Assembly (NCBI RefSeq): GCF_000342165.1
Contig: NZ_AMRV01000007.1
Coordinates: 1-64,000, forward strand
Length of the DNA stretch: 64,000 nt
Direction of reading: 5' to 3'
Origin: Pacificimonas flava
GTDB lineage: Bacteria > Pseudomonadota > Alphaproteobacteria > Sphingomonadales > Sphingomonadaceae
Shown here in pieces: positions 25,396-34,011 of this stretch (position 1 is the stretch's first letter; the number at the start of each line of letters is the position of its first letter). The notes below the pieces were generated by a model. The model was given only the letters and a program-made list of their open reading frames with translations. It did no database searches and was not told the DNA's origin. The translations under genes and the position numbers were made by a program.

Positions 25396-25584
25396 ATGTC
25401 CTTCATCCGTAATTTCCGCCGCGACGAGGAAGGCGCGACCGCCATTGAGTACGGTCTGATCGCCGCCCTTATCGCCGTTGCAGCCATGGGCGCCATGAGC
25501 GCACTTGGCGACAGCGTCGGCAACACGTTCAATACCGCATCGAACAAGATGAGCACGACGACGACGAACCAAGCTGGTCAGTAA
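25396..25584 (+). CDS. Flp family type IVb pilin
   Basis: 62 residues with leader SFIRNFRRDEEG and mature N-terminus ATAIEYGLIAALIAVAAMGA, the classical Flp pilin signature. A Thr/Asn-rich tail follows. The ATG has a strong AAGGAG site six bases upstream, much better than that of the first pilin gene, which suggests this is the major subunit. A strong terminator follows directly. It would be assembled by the Tad machinery, of which only CpaF is in the window, about 35 kb away. Confidence 0.92.
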   Translation: MSFIRNFRRDEEGATAIEYGLIAALIAVAAMGAMSALGDSVGNTFNTASNKMSTTTTNQAGQ

Positions 25585-25601
25585 GACGGGTCGTACTCGC
25601 T

Positions 25602-25641
25602 AAAAAAAAAGGGGAGCAGCTGTTGCTGGCTCCCCTTTTTT
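25602..25641. terminator. Bidirectional Rho-independent terminator
   Basis: GGGGAGC (25611-25617) pairs with GCTCCCC (25629-25635). The stem is flanked by A8-9 on the left and T6 on the right, so it can serve both the flp gene and the convergent M48 gene. An inner AGC/GCT extends the stem with one bulge. Confidence 0.9.
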
Positions 25642-25642
25642 G

Positions 25643-27115
25643 CTACTGCTCTACAACGATTTTGACCTGTTCGCCGGCTTGCAACCCGTCGTTCGCGGAA
25701 AGCCCGTTGAGGACGCGGAAGCGCTCCTCGCGATAATCGTCGAAGGCCATGCGGCGGGCCAGTGACGACACTGTGTCGCCCGACGTCACCGTCACCACGT
25801 CGATGACGCGCGGATTGAGGGCGGCAGCCTCCGCGCTCGACAGCTTTTCGAAGCTCCCGACCGTCGATTGGATGATCCTGCTGTCGTCGACGTTCGCCGG
25901 AGAGACGAACGCGAAATAATAGGATTTCGACGAGTCATACTGGATCGCGACGACCGTTACGTCGGTTTGCCCGCTCTGCGTCGCGACCCGGGCCTGCTGC
26001 GTTGCCGTCGCCATGCCATTGACGCTGCCGGTCTCGACCTGCGTGACCTGAGCATTCTGTGCCGCCTGGCCGAGAATGCCGCTTAGCGCCTGCTGTGCGA
26101 GGGCAGAGGGGCTCCCCGCGCTGCCGCCGGAAAACTGAATTTGCACCGGCGTGTCACCGTTGGTGGCCGTCACCGCAGCGGCGCCGTTGTTCAGGTAGAA
26201 GCCGTCCGGCACCGTAAAGGCGAGCCGAAGCGTCGGGTGCGCAAAACGGTGGCCATCGACATAACCCTGCTCCGGCGCGTCGCCGTAGATGATGCCGTCG
26301 ATCGCCGACAGGAAGGCGGCGGCTTCCTCCCGACCCTGACCCGGCTGCATGCCCGTCTCTTTCGCCTTGGCCGTGGCCCGCGCGACGCGGTCGGCCGAAA
26401 GAGGGTGGGTGCGGGCCCATGCCGGAATCTGCGACGCTTCATCCTGACCGCGAATGCGCGCCTCCAGCGCCGCTTGCTGGCCGAGCGCGTCGAGAACATC
26501 GGCGGATTCATAGGGATTGTATCCCGCACTCGTCATATAGCGGATACCGAGATCGTCGGCCTGATATTCCTGATCTCGCGAATAGCTGAGCGTCCAGACC
26601 TGTCCGATCTGTCCAGCGAGCTGCGCGATCTGGCCCGACCCGGTCAGGACGCCCGCAAGCACGCCGAGGAGGCCGGAGCCGAGGGCGGCGTTCTGGCGGC
26701 GCTGACTGTGGCTCGCTGCCACATGTCCGACCTCATGCCCCAGAACGGACGCCAGCTGCGCCTCATTGTCCATCAGCGCCAGCAGTCCGCGCGTCACATA
26801 TGTGTAGCAGCCCGGAATGGCGAAGGCATTGACGACGCTGGAGTTCAACAGCGTGACGGTGCAGTTGCTCCCATCGGTAGACAGTCCGGACTCGATCGCG
26901 ACCTGTCGTCCAACCCGGCGCACCATGTCCGTGCCGGGGCCGTCGTACGAGCCGCCGAACTCTGCGAGAATCTGCGGGTGGGCCTGAGCGCCGGATTGCC
27001 TGTCGGATGCGCTGACGGCGCGCGGATTCTCCGGGTCGAACGGTGCCATGCAGCCCGCGACCGTCAGGGACGCAGCAGTGCACAGGGCAAGGGTTTTCAT
27101 CGCGTTGAGCGGCAT
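25643..27115 (-). CDS. M48 family metalloprotease lipoprotein with C-terminal LysM
   Basis: 490 residues. There is a lipoprotein signal with lipobox LTVAGC. The zinc protease motif HEVGH lies in LASVLGHEVGHVAASH, about residue 127, and the third ligand in EYQADDLG. A middle domain of unknown type follows, and a LysM-like domain with VTSGDTVSSLARRM closes the protein. This resembles the BepA/LoiP group of periplasmic M48 proteases that control outer-membrane protein quality, with the LysM giving cell-wall contact. ATG 27115 has GGGAG eight bases before it. The MCE operon ends 86 bases upstream in the same direction. Confidence 0.88.
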   Translation of the reverse strand: MPLNAMKTLALCTAASLTVAGCMAPFDPENPRAVSASDRQSGAQAHPQILAEFGGSYDGPGTDMVRRVGRQVAIESGLSTDGSNCTVTLLNSSVVNAFAIPGCYTYVTRGLLALMDNEAQLASVLGHEVGHVAASHSQRRQNAALGSGLLGVLAGVLTGSGQIAQLAGQIGQVWTLSYSRDQEYQADDLGIRYMTSAGYNPYESADVLDALGQQAALEARIRGQDEASQIPAWARTHPLSADRVARATAKAKETGMQPGQGREEAAAFLSAIDGIIYGDAPEQGYVDGHRFAHPTLRLAFTVPDGFYLNNGAAAVTATNGDTPVQIQFSGGSAGSPSALAQQALSGILGQAAQNAQVTQVETGSVNGMATATQQARVATQSGQTDVTVVAIQYDSSKSYYFAFVSPANVDDSRIIQSTVGSFEKLSSAEAAALNPRVIDVVTVTSGDTVSSLARRMAFDDYREERFRVLNGLSANDGLQAGEQVKIVVEQ

Positions 27116-27201
27116 TATCGTCTCCCATTTGCGGCCGCTCGACCGCGGCCCCCTTTTGGAGATTATAACCGGCCTCGCCCCGCTGAGGTTCCTCGAAGCC
27201 G

Positions 27202-27798
27202 TTAGAGGCCCTGAGCGGCCCATGCCGCCGCCGAGGCGGCCACCTCGTTCGCTGCTTCGCCGAGAGCGGCGGCGACGGCCGGTCCCGTTTCCTGCGTCGC
27301 CGGGCGCCTTGCCTCGAAATGCCGGCTGCCGACGAAACCGCCGCGCGACGAGGTCAGCACGGCGTCATAGGCAACCACCACTTCGGAGCCGCCGCTGACG
27401 TCGAGGCCAAATTCCGTGAGCGTTCCGGAAAGGCGCGCCGAGGGGACGACGTCGGGCGTTCGTTCGTCGACGGCAGGCCGGTTGGTCACCGCCGCGAACT
27501 GCGCAGCAAGCACACGTTGGAACAGGCGGTTCGGCTGCTCGATCCAGGCGGCGCTACCCAGATACTTGATTTCGTTGGTCGCTGTCGTGACGGGAACGCG
27601 CAGGGTCTGCAGCTTGCCAGGGACGGAGGGCATGGCAATCAGCACAGGGTCGCCGCGGGTTGCGGCGGGCGGCGGTGCCGTGGAGGCAATCGTCAGAAGG
27701 CTGGCCGGCGGCTCGGCATTGCCGCCGATCTGCACCAGCGGTCCGCAGGCGGTGCTCAGCAACGCAGCGCCGAGGATCAGGGGGGCACCCAGCTTCAT
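27202..27798 (-). CDS. ABC-type transport auxiliary lipoprotein (PqiC/YmbA-like)
   Basis: 198 residues with a lipoprotein signal (lipobox LLSTAC) and the domain of auxiliary lipoproteins of MCE systems: IAMPSVPGKLQTLRVPV, IKYLGSAAWIEQPNRLFQ, LSGTLTEFGLD. It is probably anchored in the outer or inner membrane and helps pass lipid across the periplasm. The start overlaps the MlaD gene stop by four bases. Last gene of the four-gene MCE transporter operon. Confidence 0.85.
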   Translation of the reverse strand: MKLGAPLILGAALLSTACGPLVQIGGNAEPPASLLTIASTAPPPAATRGDPVLIAMPSVPGKLQTLRVPVTTATNEIKYLGSAAWIEQPNRLFQRVLAAQFAAVTNRPAVDERTPDVVPSARLSGTLTEFGLDVSGGSEVVVAYDAVLTSSRGGFVGSRHFEARRPATQETGPAVAAALGEAANEVAASAAAWAAQGL

Positions 27799-28745
27799 TC
27801 GCTTTCTCCGGGCTCGTATGTGGGCAGCGTTCGTCCGCCGATCAGCGCTCCGGCAGGATCCTCGTCCAGCTTGGACGCAATGGCGCCGAGAGAGGAGGAT
27901 GCCCGCCGCAAGTCCCGCAGCAGCAAATTCACTTCCGGCAGGGTTTGCTGGTTCACCCTGTCGACAGTATCGCCGGAGCGCGCAGCGACCTGCTCGATCT
28001 GCGTCAACGCCGCGTCGGTGCGGACCAGGGTCTGGCGCAATTGCGCGAGCGTCGGGCGCCCCTCCTCATCGATCAGGGCGGCGGAACTGTCCGCGAGGCG
28101 GGAAATACTGCCTGTCGCCTCCTGCAGATTGGCGAGGATCTGCCGCGCCTCTGTCACGCTGGCGGAAATATCCTCATCGCGCGCGGCGAGAGCGCCGGTC
28201 ACCCTTTGCGTATTTTCGAGAATTCCGGCGATCGATTCCATGTTCCGGTCGTCAAGGAACAGCGTCAGGCGCTCCGTCAGTTCGGTCACCTGATCGAGAA
28301 GCTGCGGCGCTGCGTTCAGGAGGGAATCGATGGTGCCCGGTGCCGTCGGGATCACCGGCACGCCGAAGGGGCCGTCCTCAGAAATGGGCGGCGCGCCCTT
28401 CATGGCGCCGTCGAGGGAAACGATGGCGACGCCGGTAAAGCCGACGGACGACAGGGTCGCGCGTGTCCCCTGCAGGATCGGTGTGTTCTGCTGCACGCGG
28501 ATGCGCACGCGTACGAATTCGGGAGAATCGGGCAGGATCGCGATTTCCCGCACGCTGCCAACCGGAACACCGGAATAATTGACGGCGCTGCCCCGTGCCA
28601 GGCCGGAGACGCTTTCGAAGAAAACGTCATAATCCTTCTCGTTGCCGGTATCGAAGCGCGCGATCCAGAGAATGAAGCCGAACAGCGCGACGAACAGGAG
28701 CAGCGCCACGGCGCCGACGAGAACATGGTTGGATTTCGTTTCCAT
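27795..28745 (-). CDS. MlaD family MCE-domain protein
   Basis: 316 residues. One N-terminal membrane span (NHVLVGAVALLLFVALFGFIL) is followed by an MCE domain with YSGVPVGSVREIAI, TPILQGTRATLSSVGFTG. A long helical coiled tail follows that would form the periplasmic tube or ring extension. It binds phospholipid in the periplasm as part of an ABC lipid transporter. It sits three bases after the ATPase gene and overlaps the lipoprotein gene. Confidence 0.92.
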   Translation of the reverse strand: METKSNHVLVGAVALLLFVALFGFILWIARFDTGNEKDYDVFFESVSGLARGSAVNYSGVPVGSVREIAILPDSPEFVRVRIRVQQNTPILQGTRATLSSVGFTGVAIVSLDGAMKGAPPISEDGPFGVPVIPTAPGTIDSLLNAAPQLLDQVTELTERLTLFLDDRNMESIAGILENTQRVTGALAARDEDISASVTEARQILANLQEATGSISRLADSSAALIDEEGRPTLAQLRQTLVRTDAALTQIEQVAARSGDTVDRVNQQTLPEVNLLLRDLRRASSSLGAIASKLDEDPAGALIGGRTLPTYEPGESE

Positions 28746-28748
28746 TCG

Positions 28749-29585
28749 CTATGCCATCTGCTGGTTCGCGTCCGCGCCCGCAAGAGCCGCACGCCCTCGG
28801 GGGCCATGAAAATATTCCTGAATCCAGGGGTGATCGATCTCGAGCAGCTCCTTTATCGGCGCGGCGGCGAGAACCTTCTTGTCGGCCAGCACCGCCACCC
28901 GGTCGCAGATCGCATAGAGCGTGTCGAGATCGTGCGTGATCAGAAACACTGTCAGGCCCAGCGATTCCTTCAGGTCCAGGATCAGATTGTCGAACGCCGC
29001 GGCGCCGACCGGGTCGAGGCCCGCCGTGGGTTCGTCGAGAAAGAGCAGGCGCGGGTCGAGTGCGAGGGCGCGGGCGAGGGCGGCGCGCTTGCGCATACCG
29101 CCTGACAGTTCGCTCGGATATTTCGGTGCCGCCTCCGGACCGAGGCCGGTCAGCCCCAGCTTGTAGGCCGCGATCTCGTCCATCAGATCCTGCTGCATGT
29201 GGAAGAATTCACGCAGTGGCACCTGCACGTTTTCCGCAACGGTCAGCGTGGAAAACAGCGCGCCATTCTGGAACAGCACGCCGAATTGCCGGCGCACCTC
29301 CAGCTCCTCGCCCTCCGCAAGGCCTGTCACCGGCTTTCCGAAAATGCTGATCTCGCCGCTGGCGAAATGCTGCAGGCTGAGGATCGAGCGCATCAGTACG
29401 GTCTTGCCTGTGCCCGAACCGCCGACGACGCCGATAATCTCGCCGCGCTTTACCGTCAGGTCGAGATCCTCGTGGACCGTCTGGTCCCCGAAGCGGTTCA
29501 CGAGATTTTTCACCTCGATCACGGCCTCGCCCTTGCGGCCGTTGATGGCGACAGGCCTGGCGGACTGGTCGTTGCCATCCGTCAT
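28749..29585 (-). CDS. ABC transporter ATP-binding protein of the MCE/Mla system
   Basis: 278 residues. It has Walker A GGSGTGKT, Q-loop VLFQNGALFS, signature LSGGMRKRAALARAL, Walker B LLFLDEPTAGLDPV and the switch His in LITHDLDT. The Mla-type NGALFS and KLGLTG features fit MlaF. It powers lipid movement with the permease. The ATG at 29585 overlaps the permease TGA, and this ATGA argues for the short start, not an upstream one inside the permease gene. Confidence 0.93.
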   Translation of the reverse strand: MTDGNDQSARPVAINGRKGEAVIEVKNLVNRFGDQTVHEDLDLTVKRGEIIGVVGGSGTGKTVLMRSILSLQHFASGEISIFGKPVTGLAEGEELEVRRQFGVLFQNGALFSTLTVAENVQVPLREFFHMQQDLMDEIAAYKLGLTGLGPEAAPKYPSELSGGMRKRAALARALALDPRLLFLDEPTAGLDPVGAAAFDNLILDLKESLGLTVFLITHDLDTLYAICDRVAVLADKKVLAAAPIKELLEIDHPWIQEYFHGPRGRAALAGADANQQMA

Positions 29586-30712
29586 CAGAGCCATCCCAGC
29601 ATCGAGAAGAACACGGCGAAGAAGGCATCGAGCACGATGACGAGGAAAATCGCCTGCACGACGGCGGCCGTCGTGCGCCGCCCCACCTCCTCGGCATTCC
29701 CCTCGACCTGCAAGCCCTGGAAGCAACCTGCGACGGCGATGATGAGGCCAAAGACCGGCGCCTTTATCAGACCCACCCAAACATCGGTGATCGGGACCAC
29801 CTCCTGCAGCCGGCTGATGAAGGTGGCCGGCGGAATGCCGAGTTGCAGCCAACTGACGAGCGTGCCGCCGCCGATCGCCATGATCGATCCGTAAAAGGCG
29901 AGCAGCGGCATGGCGAGGACGGCCGCGAGAAGGCGCGGCAGCACCAGCACTTCGATGGGCGGCATGCCGATCGTCCGCATGGCGTCGATCTCCTCCGCCA
30001 GCTTCATCGATCCGAGCTGTGCGGCAAAGGCGCTGCCCGACCGGCCGGCAACCATGATCGCCGTCATCAGCACGCCGAGCTCCCGAAAGGTGATGCGGCC
30101 GACGAGATTGATGACGAACACCTCCGCGCCGAACTGGCGCAGCTGGACCGCGCCCTGCTGCGCGATAACAATCCCGACGAGGAAGCTCATCAGGCCGATA
30201 ATGCCCAGCGCCTCCACGCCGACGGTTTCCGCCTGGCGGAAGATGGCTGCGCCGCGCAGGCGGCGGGGATGCAGAACCGTTCGGCCGAGCGCCATCATCG
30301 TCACGCCCAGAAAGGCCAGGAATGCGCCAAGCTGCAGCGTCCCCTCGACGATATGGCCGCCAAAGCGTTCGAGGAGACCGAGCGGCCCGCCCCGCTTTTC
30401 CGGACGCATGCGCGTATCGAGCTTCGCATCGCCGATCTGCTGGATCAGCTGCTCCATATCGTCAGACGCGCCAACGATCTCGGTCTCTTTTCCCGCTTCC
30501 TGGCGCACGCTGCGCAGGCGATAGAGCACCCAGGCGCCGACCGTGTCGATGCGGTCCGCGTCCGATATGTCGACTTGAAGGGGGCCGTCCCGCGCTTCGA
30601 GGTCGCGAAATTTCGGCGAGAACTGATCCGCGAACCGGACGGTCAGGCGGCCGCTGACCGTGATCAGCGCCCCTTTCCCGTTCTCCGTTTCCTGCAACTG
30701 CACGCCGTCCAT
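29585..30712 (-). CDS. MlaE family ABC permease with N-terminal STAS domain
   Basis: 375 residues. An N-terminal STAS-like domain (VDISDADRIDTVGAWVLYRL) replaces the separate MlaB subunit. The MlaE permease follows with five or six spans (ALGIIGLMSFLVGIVIAQQGAVQL, GRITFRELGVLMTAIMVAGRSGSAFAAQLG, PPIEVLVLPRLLAAVLAMPLL). The fused STAS form is common in alphaproteobacteria. First gene of the operon permease, ATPase, MlaD, lipoprotein. Confidence 0.92.
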   Translation of the reverse strand: MDGVQLQETENGKGALITVSGRLTVRFADQFSPKFRDLEARDGPLQVDISDADRIDTVGAWVLYRLRSVRQEAGKETEIVGASDDMEQLIQQIGDAKLDTRMRPEKRGGPLGLLERFGGHIVEGTLQLGAFLAFLGVTMMALGRTVLHPRRLRGAAIFRQAETVGVEALGIIGLMSFLVGIVIAQQGAVQLRQFGAEVFVINLVGRITFRELGVLMTAIMVAGRSGSAFAAQLGSMKLAEEIDAMRTIGMPPIEVLVLPRLLAAVLAMPLLAFYGSIMAIGGGTLVSWLQLGIPPATFISRLQEVVPITDVWVGLIKAPVFGLIIAVAGCFQGLQVEGNAEEVGRRTTAAVVQAIFLVIVLDAFFAVFFSMLGWL

Positions 30713-30758
30713 GATCGCGGGCTTAGCGTGCTTTCTCCGCCGCCTCTAGGCCGTAAAC

Positions 30759-31679
30759 TCAAGCATAATGCGCAAGTTCGAGGCCCGCGCGCGGCCAGCG
30801 GACCTTGGCGATCCGGCCGGTGGCCGACAGGCATATCCACGCATCGCGCATGTCTGCGCCGCCGAAACAGATGTTCGTCGTCAGAAGGTCCGGAAAGTCA
30901 TAGTGCGTGATGGCGCCCGATGCCGGATCGACCGAGGCAATGCCCGGCGTTTCAAGCAGCGTCGCGACGCACACATGTCCCTCCGCATCGACAGCAAGGG
31001 AATCGAGAAGCGTACGCCCGGCCCAGCCGTGCACCACGCGGCCTGGAAAGCCGGCGAGGGCAGGGGCCCCGACCGCCCCTGGGCCTGTTACGTCCATGGC
31101 GATGATCTGCCGGTCGTTCGTCAGCGCGGCGTAGACGGTCCTTCCGTCGGGGGAGAGGCCGACGCCGTTCATATTGGGGCCGAAGGCGGCGCGGCGAACG
31201 AGGGAGGTGTCCGGCCTGGCGTAATAGAGGCCGCCATGGTCGTGGCCGTAGCTGCGGACCTTGCCCAGATCGGTGAACCAGAATCCGCCGTCCGCATCGA
31301 AGACGAGATCGTTCGGTCCGGAGAGCGCATGCCCGTCGATGCTGTCGAACAGGCGTATGACCTCTCCGGTTTCGATGTCGATCCGCTCGAGGCGGCCGGC
31401 TTCGTAGTCAGCAGCCGCCATGCCCGGGATGAGCATGCCGTCCTGATCGGTCCAGGCGAAGCCGCCATTGTTGCAGCAATACAGCGCGCCGTCCGGACCA
31501 ACAGCAAGTCCGTTGGGCCCGCCGCCCGGCTCCGCCACCGTCCTCAGTGAGCCGTCGGGGGCAAGGCGCGTGATCTTGCCCGCCGCGATCTCCACGAAGA
31601 TCAGCGACCCGTCCTTCATCCAGACGGGGCCTTCCGGAAAGGCAAGCCCCTCCGCCACGATCTCGAAATCCAGTGTCAC
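30759..31679 (-). CDS. SMP-30/gluconolactonase/LRE family protein
   Basis: 306 residues, a six-bladed beta propeller lactonase. The metal site residues are visible in GLAFPEGPVW, SGPNDLVFD and LDSLAVDAEG, with FWFTDLGKV and NMNGVGLSPDG between. It probably opens a sugar lactone or similar ester in the cytoplasm. GTG 31679 is chosen because GGGGGG lies eight bases before it and the domain begins there. It stands alone between the MCE operon and divergent rmuC. Confidence 0.88.
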   Translation of the reverse strand: MTLDFEIVAEGLAFPEGPVWMKDGSLIFVEIAAGKITRLAPDGSLRTVAEPGGGPNGLAVGPDGALYCCNNGGFAWTDQDGMLIPGMAAADYEAGRLERIDIETGEVIRLFDSIDGHALSGPNDLVFDADGGFWFTDLGKVRSYGHDHGGLYYARPDTSLVRRAAFGPNMNGVGLSPDGRTVYAALTNDRQIIAMDVTGPGAVGAPALAGFPGRVVHGWAGRTLLDSLAVDAEGHVCVATLLETPGIASVDPASGAITHYDFPDLLTTNICFGGADMRDAWICLSATGRIAKVRWPRAGLELAHYA

Positions 31680-31836
31680 CGCGACGTCCCCCCGTTCTTT
31701 CCTTTTCCGATTCTGCCGCAATGTCCGGAGGGCGGTAACTGTCAATCGCGCTTGGGCTGGACGACCGGTATGCGGCGGCCGCTTTACGGGCGGCTCTGAG
31801 CTGCGTAGGTTCCCGTTCCGTTCTCCAGGAGGTTGC

Positions 31837-33327
31837 ATGTCCGCCGAACTCGTTATCGCTGTCTTTGTCGCTCTTGCGCTGGGGGCGGCGCTCGGCTGGC
31901 TTCTCTGGGGCCGGGCGGTCGCCGAGCTGAAGAGCGAGCGGGAGTCGATCCGCCGCCGGCATGAGGAGGAAGCGGCGGCCCATGGCGCCACGCGCGATGC
32001 CGCGCTGGCGGAGAAGGAACGCCTCGTTTCCGCCACGCGCGACGCGGAGCAGGCGAAGGCGCTTGCGGAAAGCGGGGCGCACGAGCGGGCGCGCGAGGTC
32101 GAGGGGCTGCGCGGCGATATCCGACGGCTGAACGAAAAGATCGACGAACTCGACAAGCATCGTCTGGAACTGGTCGACCTGAAGCGCGGACTGACGGAAC
32201 AGGAACGGGCCTTTGTGAAGCGGGAGGCGGATCTCGACAAGCGTTTCCGCGAACTCGCCGACGCCGCTCTGGGTCAGTCGACGGAAACATTCCTGAAGCG
32301 GGCGGAGGAAACGCTGGTGCGGCACCGGGAAGCGGCGGGGCAGGGCCTCGAACGCAACCGCGAAGCGCTCGACAAGCTGATCTCCCCCATGCGCGAGACG
32401 CTGACGAAGTACGAGACGCAGCTGAAGGAGATGGAGGAGAAGCGCGCCAACGCCTATGGCGCGATCACCACGGCTATCGCCGACGTGCGCACGGGGCAGG
32501 AAAAGGTCAGCGAAGAAGCGCGGCGCATCGTCGGAGCGCTGCGCAACGCGCCCAAGGCCCGGGGCCGCTGGGGCGAGCATCAGCTTCGCCGCGTTCTGGA
32601 GATGGCCGGCCTGTCGCCGCACTGCGACTTCGCGGAGGAGGTGCATGTGTCGAACGATGAGGGTACGTTCCGTCCCGACGTCGTCGTGAACCTGCCGCAG
32701 GACCGCGTCCTCGTCATCGACGCGAAGGTGTCGCTGAACAGCTATGAGGATGCGCAGCACGCCGAAAGCGATGAGGAACGGCAGGCGCATCTTCTGGCAC
32801 ACGCCAAGGCCATCCGCGCGCATGTCGATACACTGGGCCGCAAGAGTTACACGCGGCAGTTCGACGATACGCTCGATTTCGTCATCATGTTCGTGCCGGG
32901 GGAGAATTTTCTCGCCGCCGCACTGGAAACGGACCAGAATCTTTTCAACAGCGCCTTCGACAAGGGCGTGCTTCTGGCCGGGCCGACCAACCTGATCGCC
33001 ATCGCGCGCACCGTGGCGATGGTCTGGCAGCAGGAAAAGGCGGCGGAGAATGTCCGCGAGATCGCCGCGCTCGGCAAGGAGCTCTACGAACGGCTCGCCA
33101 CCATGGGCGATCATGTGGCGAGGGTCGGCAAGAACCTGGATCAGGCGACCGGGGCCTATAACAAGATGGTCGGAAGCCTGGAGAGCCAGGTCATGACATC
33201 CGCGCGCCGGTTCGAGGACATGCACATCGACCCGCCGAAGAAGAAGATCGACGAGCTGGCCCAGGCCGTCACCGAACCGCGCAGCCTGACCAAGCTTTCG
33301 GTCACCGACCGGGAAGCTGCCGAATAG
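31837..33327 (+). CDS. rmuC: DNA recombination protein RmuC
   Basis: 496 residues. One N-terminal span (VIAVFVALALGAALGWLLWG), a coiled coil of about 140 residues rich in Glu/Lys/Arg, then the RmuC nuclease-like domain with RGRWGEHQLRRVLEMAGL, DVVVNLPQDRVLVIDAKVS and FVIMFVPGENFLAAAL. RmuC limits inverted-repeat rearrangement and is linked to anti-mobile-element function. ATG 31837 has AGGAGG just upstream. The gene is monocistronic and diverges from the lactonase gene. Confidence 0.93.
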   Translation: MSAELVIAVFVALALGAALGWLLWGRAVAELKSERESIRRRHEEEAAAHGATRDAALAEKERLVSATRDAEQAKALAESGAHERAREVEGLRGDIRRLNEKIDELDKHRLELVDLKRGLTEQERAFVKREADLDKRFRELADAALGQSTETFLKRAEETLVRHREAAGQGLERNREALDKLISPMRETLTKYETQLKEMEEKRANAYGAITTAIADVRTGQEKVSEEARRIVGALRNAPKARGRWGEHQLRRVLEMAGLSPHCDFAEEVHVSNDEGTFRPDVVVNLPQDRVLVIDAKVSLNSYEDAQHAESDEERQAHLLAHAKAIRAHVDTLGRKSYTRQFDDTLDFVIMFVPGENFLAAALETDQNLFNSAFDKGVLLAGPTNLIAIARTVAMVWQQEKAAENVREIAALGKELYERLATMGDHVARVGKNLDQATGAYNKMVGSLESQVMTSARRFEDMHIDPPKKKIDELAQAVTEPRSLTKLSVTDREAAE

Positions 33328-33393
33328 GGGCGCGGTGGTGAGCGAATTCGCGCTCATGCTTGAGTGATAGCAGGCGTCGGATGCTGCCGGGGG

Positions 33394-33708
33394 TGGGCCC
33401 CTGCCTGCGCAGGCGCGACGAGAATGAGTGCGGAGACGACGAGAATGGATAGGATCCTGGTCGCTCAAAGACCCACCGGCGCGGCCGCGTTCTCGCCTGC
33501 CCGAGACACCGGTATCGAGCGAACTCGGACCGCTATGGAGACCGATATGCCCGGCCGGTTCACTCGACGTATCGCTTATACCGGAGTTGACGGCTTCGGA
33601 GTTTTTGCCGCTATATCTGCAACACCTTGTGGCGATCGAGTTCATCGCAGGATGTGCGATTTCGCCATAGAACTCGTCACCCCTGCGGAGGCAGGGGTCC
33701 AACTCGAT
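33394..33708. repeat. Inverted pair of REP-type palindromic elements (REPIN-like)
   Basis: Two 29-base units at about 33394-33422 and, inverted, at about 33675-33703 agree at 25 of 29 positions (core CCCCTGCCT-CGCAGG). Each is itself imperfectly palindromic. Their translations give the GWAPACAGAT and TPAEAGVQ strings common in sphingomonad intergenic repeats. The bases between them and out to 33786 contain no gene. Confidence 0.7.
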
Positions 33709-33786
33709 CAGTGATGCGATCACCGGATTCAGGGCTGCGGGTAACGCCTCCCGCGTCGTTGGGCCGGTGCCGGCCCGGTATACGGC

Positions 33787-34011
33787 CTAAGCCGGCGCGA
33801 CGCCGTCGGCATCCACCAGGCCGGGTTCGACTTCCCATCCCGTTACCCGCACCGTCTTCTCGACGAGATCGATGGGGGTGCGGGGCAGGATCAGCCGGAC
33901 GCGGCTGCCGGAGTCGTTGCGTAACAGTTCGAACTGGGCACCATCCCGCTTGAGGGTGCCCGTGGCGTCGAAGCGTACGGCGTCGGGATTCTTATCGCCG
34001 TGCAAGCTCAT
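33787..34011 (-). CDS. Small conserved protein, DUF5818-like
   Basis: 74 residues predicted as a small beta-barrel: GTLKRDGAQFELL, RVRLILPRTPIDLVEKTVRVTGW. The pattern resembles DUF5818 of sphingomonads, with the recurrent GTL and VRVTG elements. The ATG overlaps the stop of the cupin gene (ATGA), so the two are translated together. Function unknown. Confidence 0.62.
   Translation of the reverse strand: MSLHGDKNPDAVRFDATGTLKRDGAQFELLRNDSGSRVRLILPRTPIDLVEKTVRVTGWEVEPGLVDADGVAPA

Noticed and set aside
31408-33723. A 771-codon minus-strand open frame opposite rmuC
   Set aside because: It is the mirror of the intact RmuC coding frame, with His/Arg/Leu-rich antisense composition and no motif.
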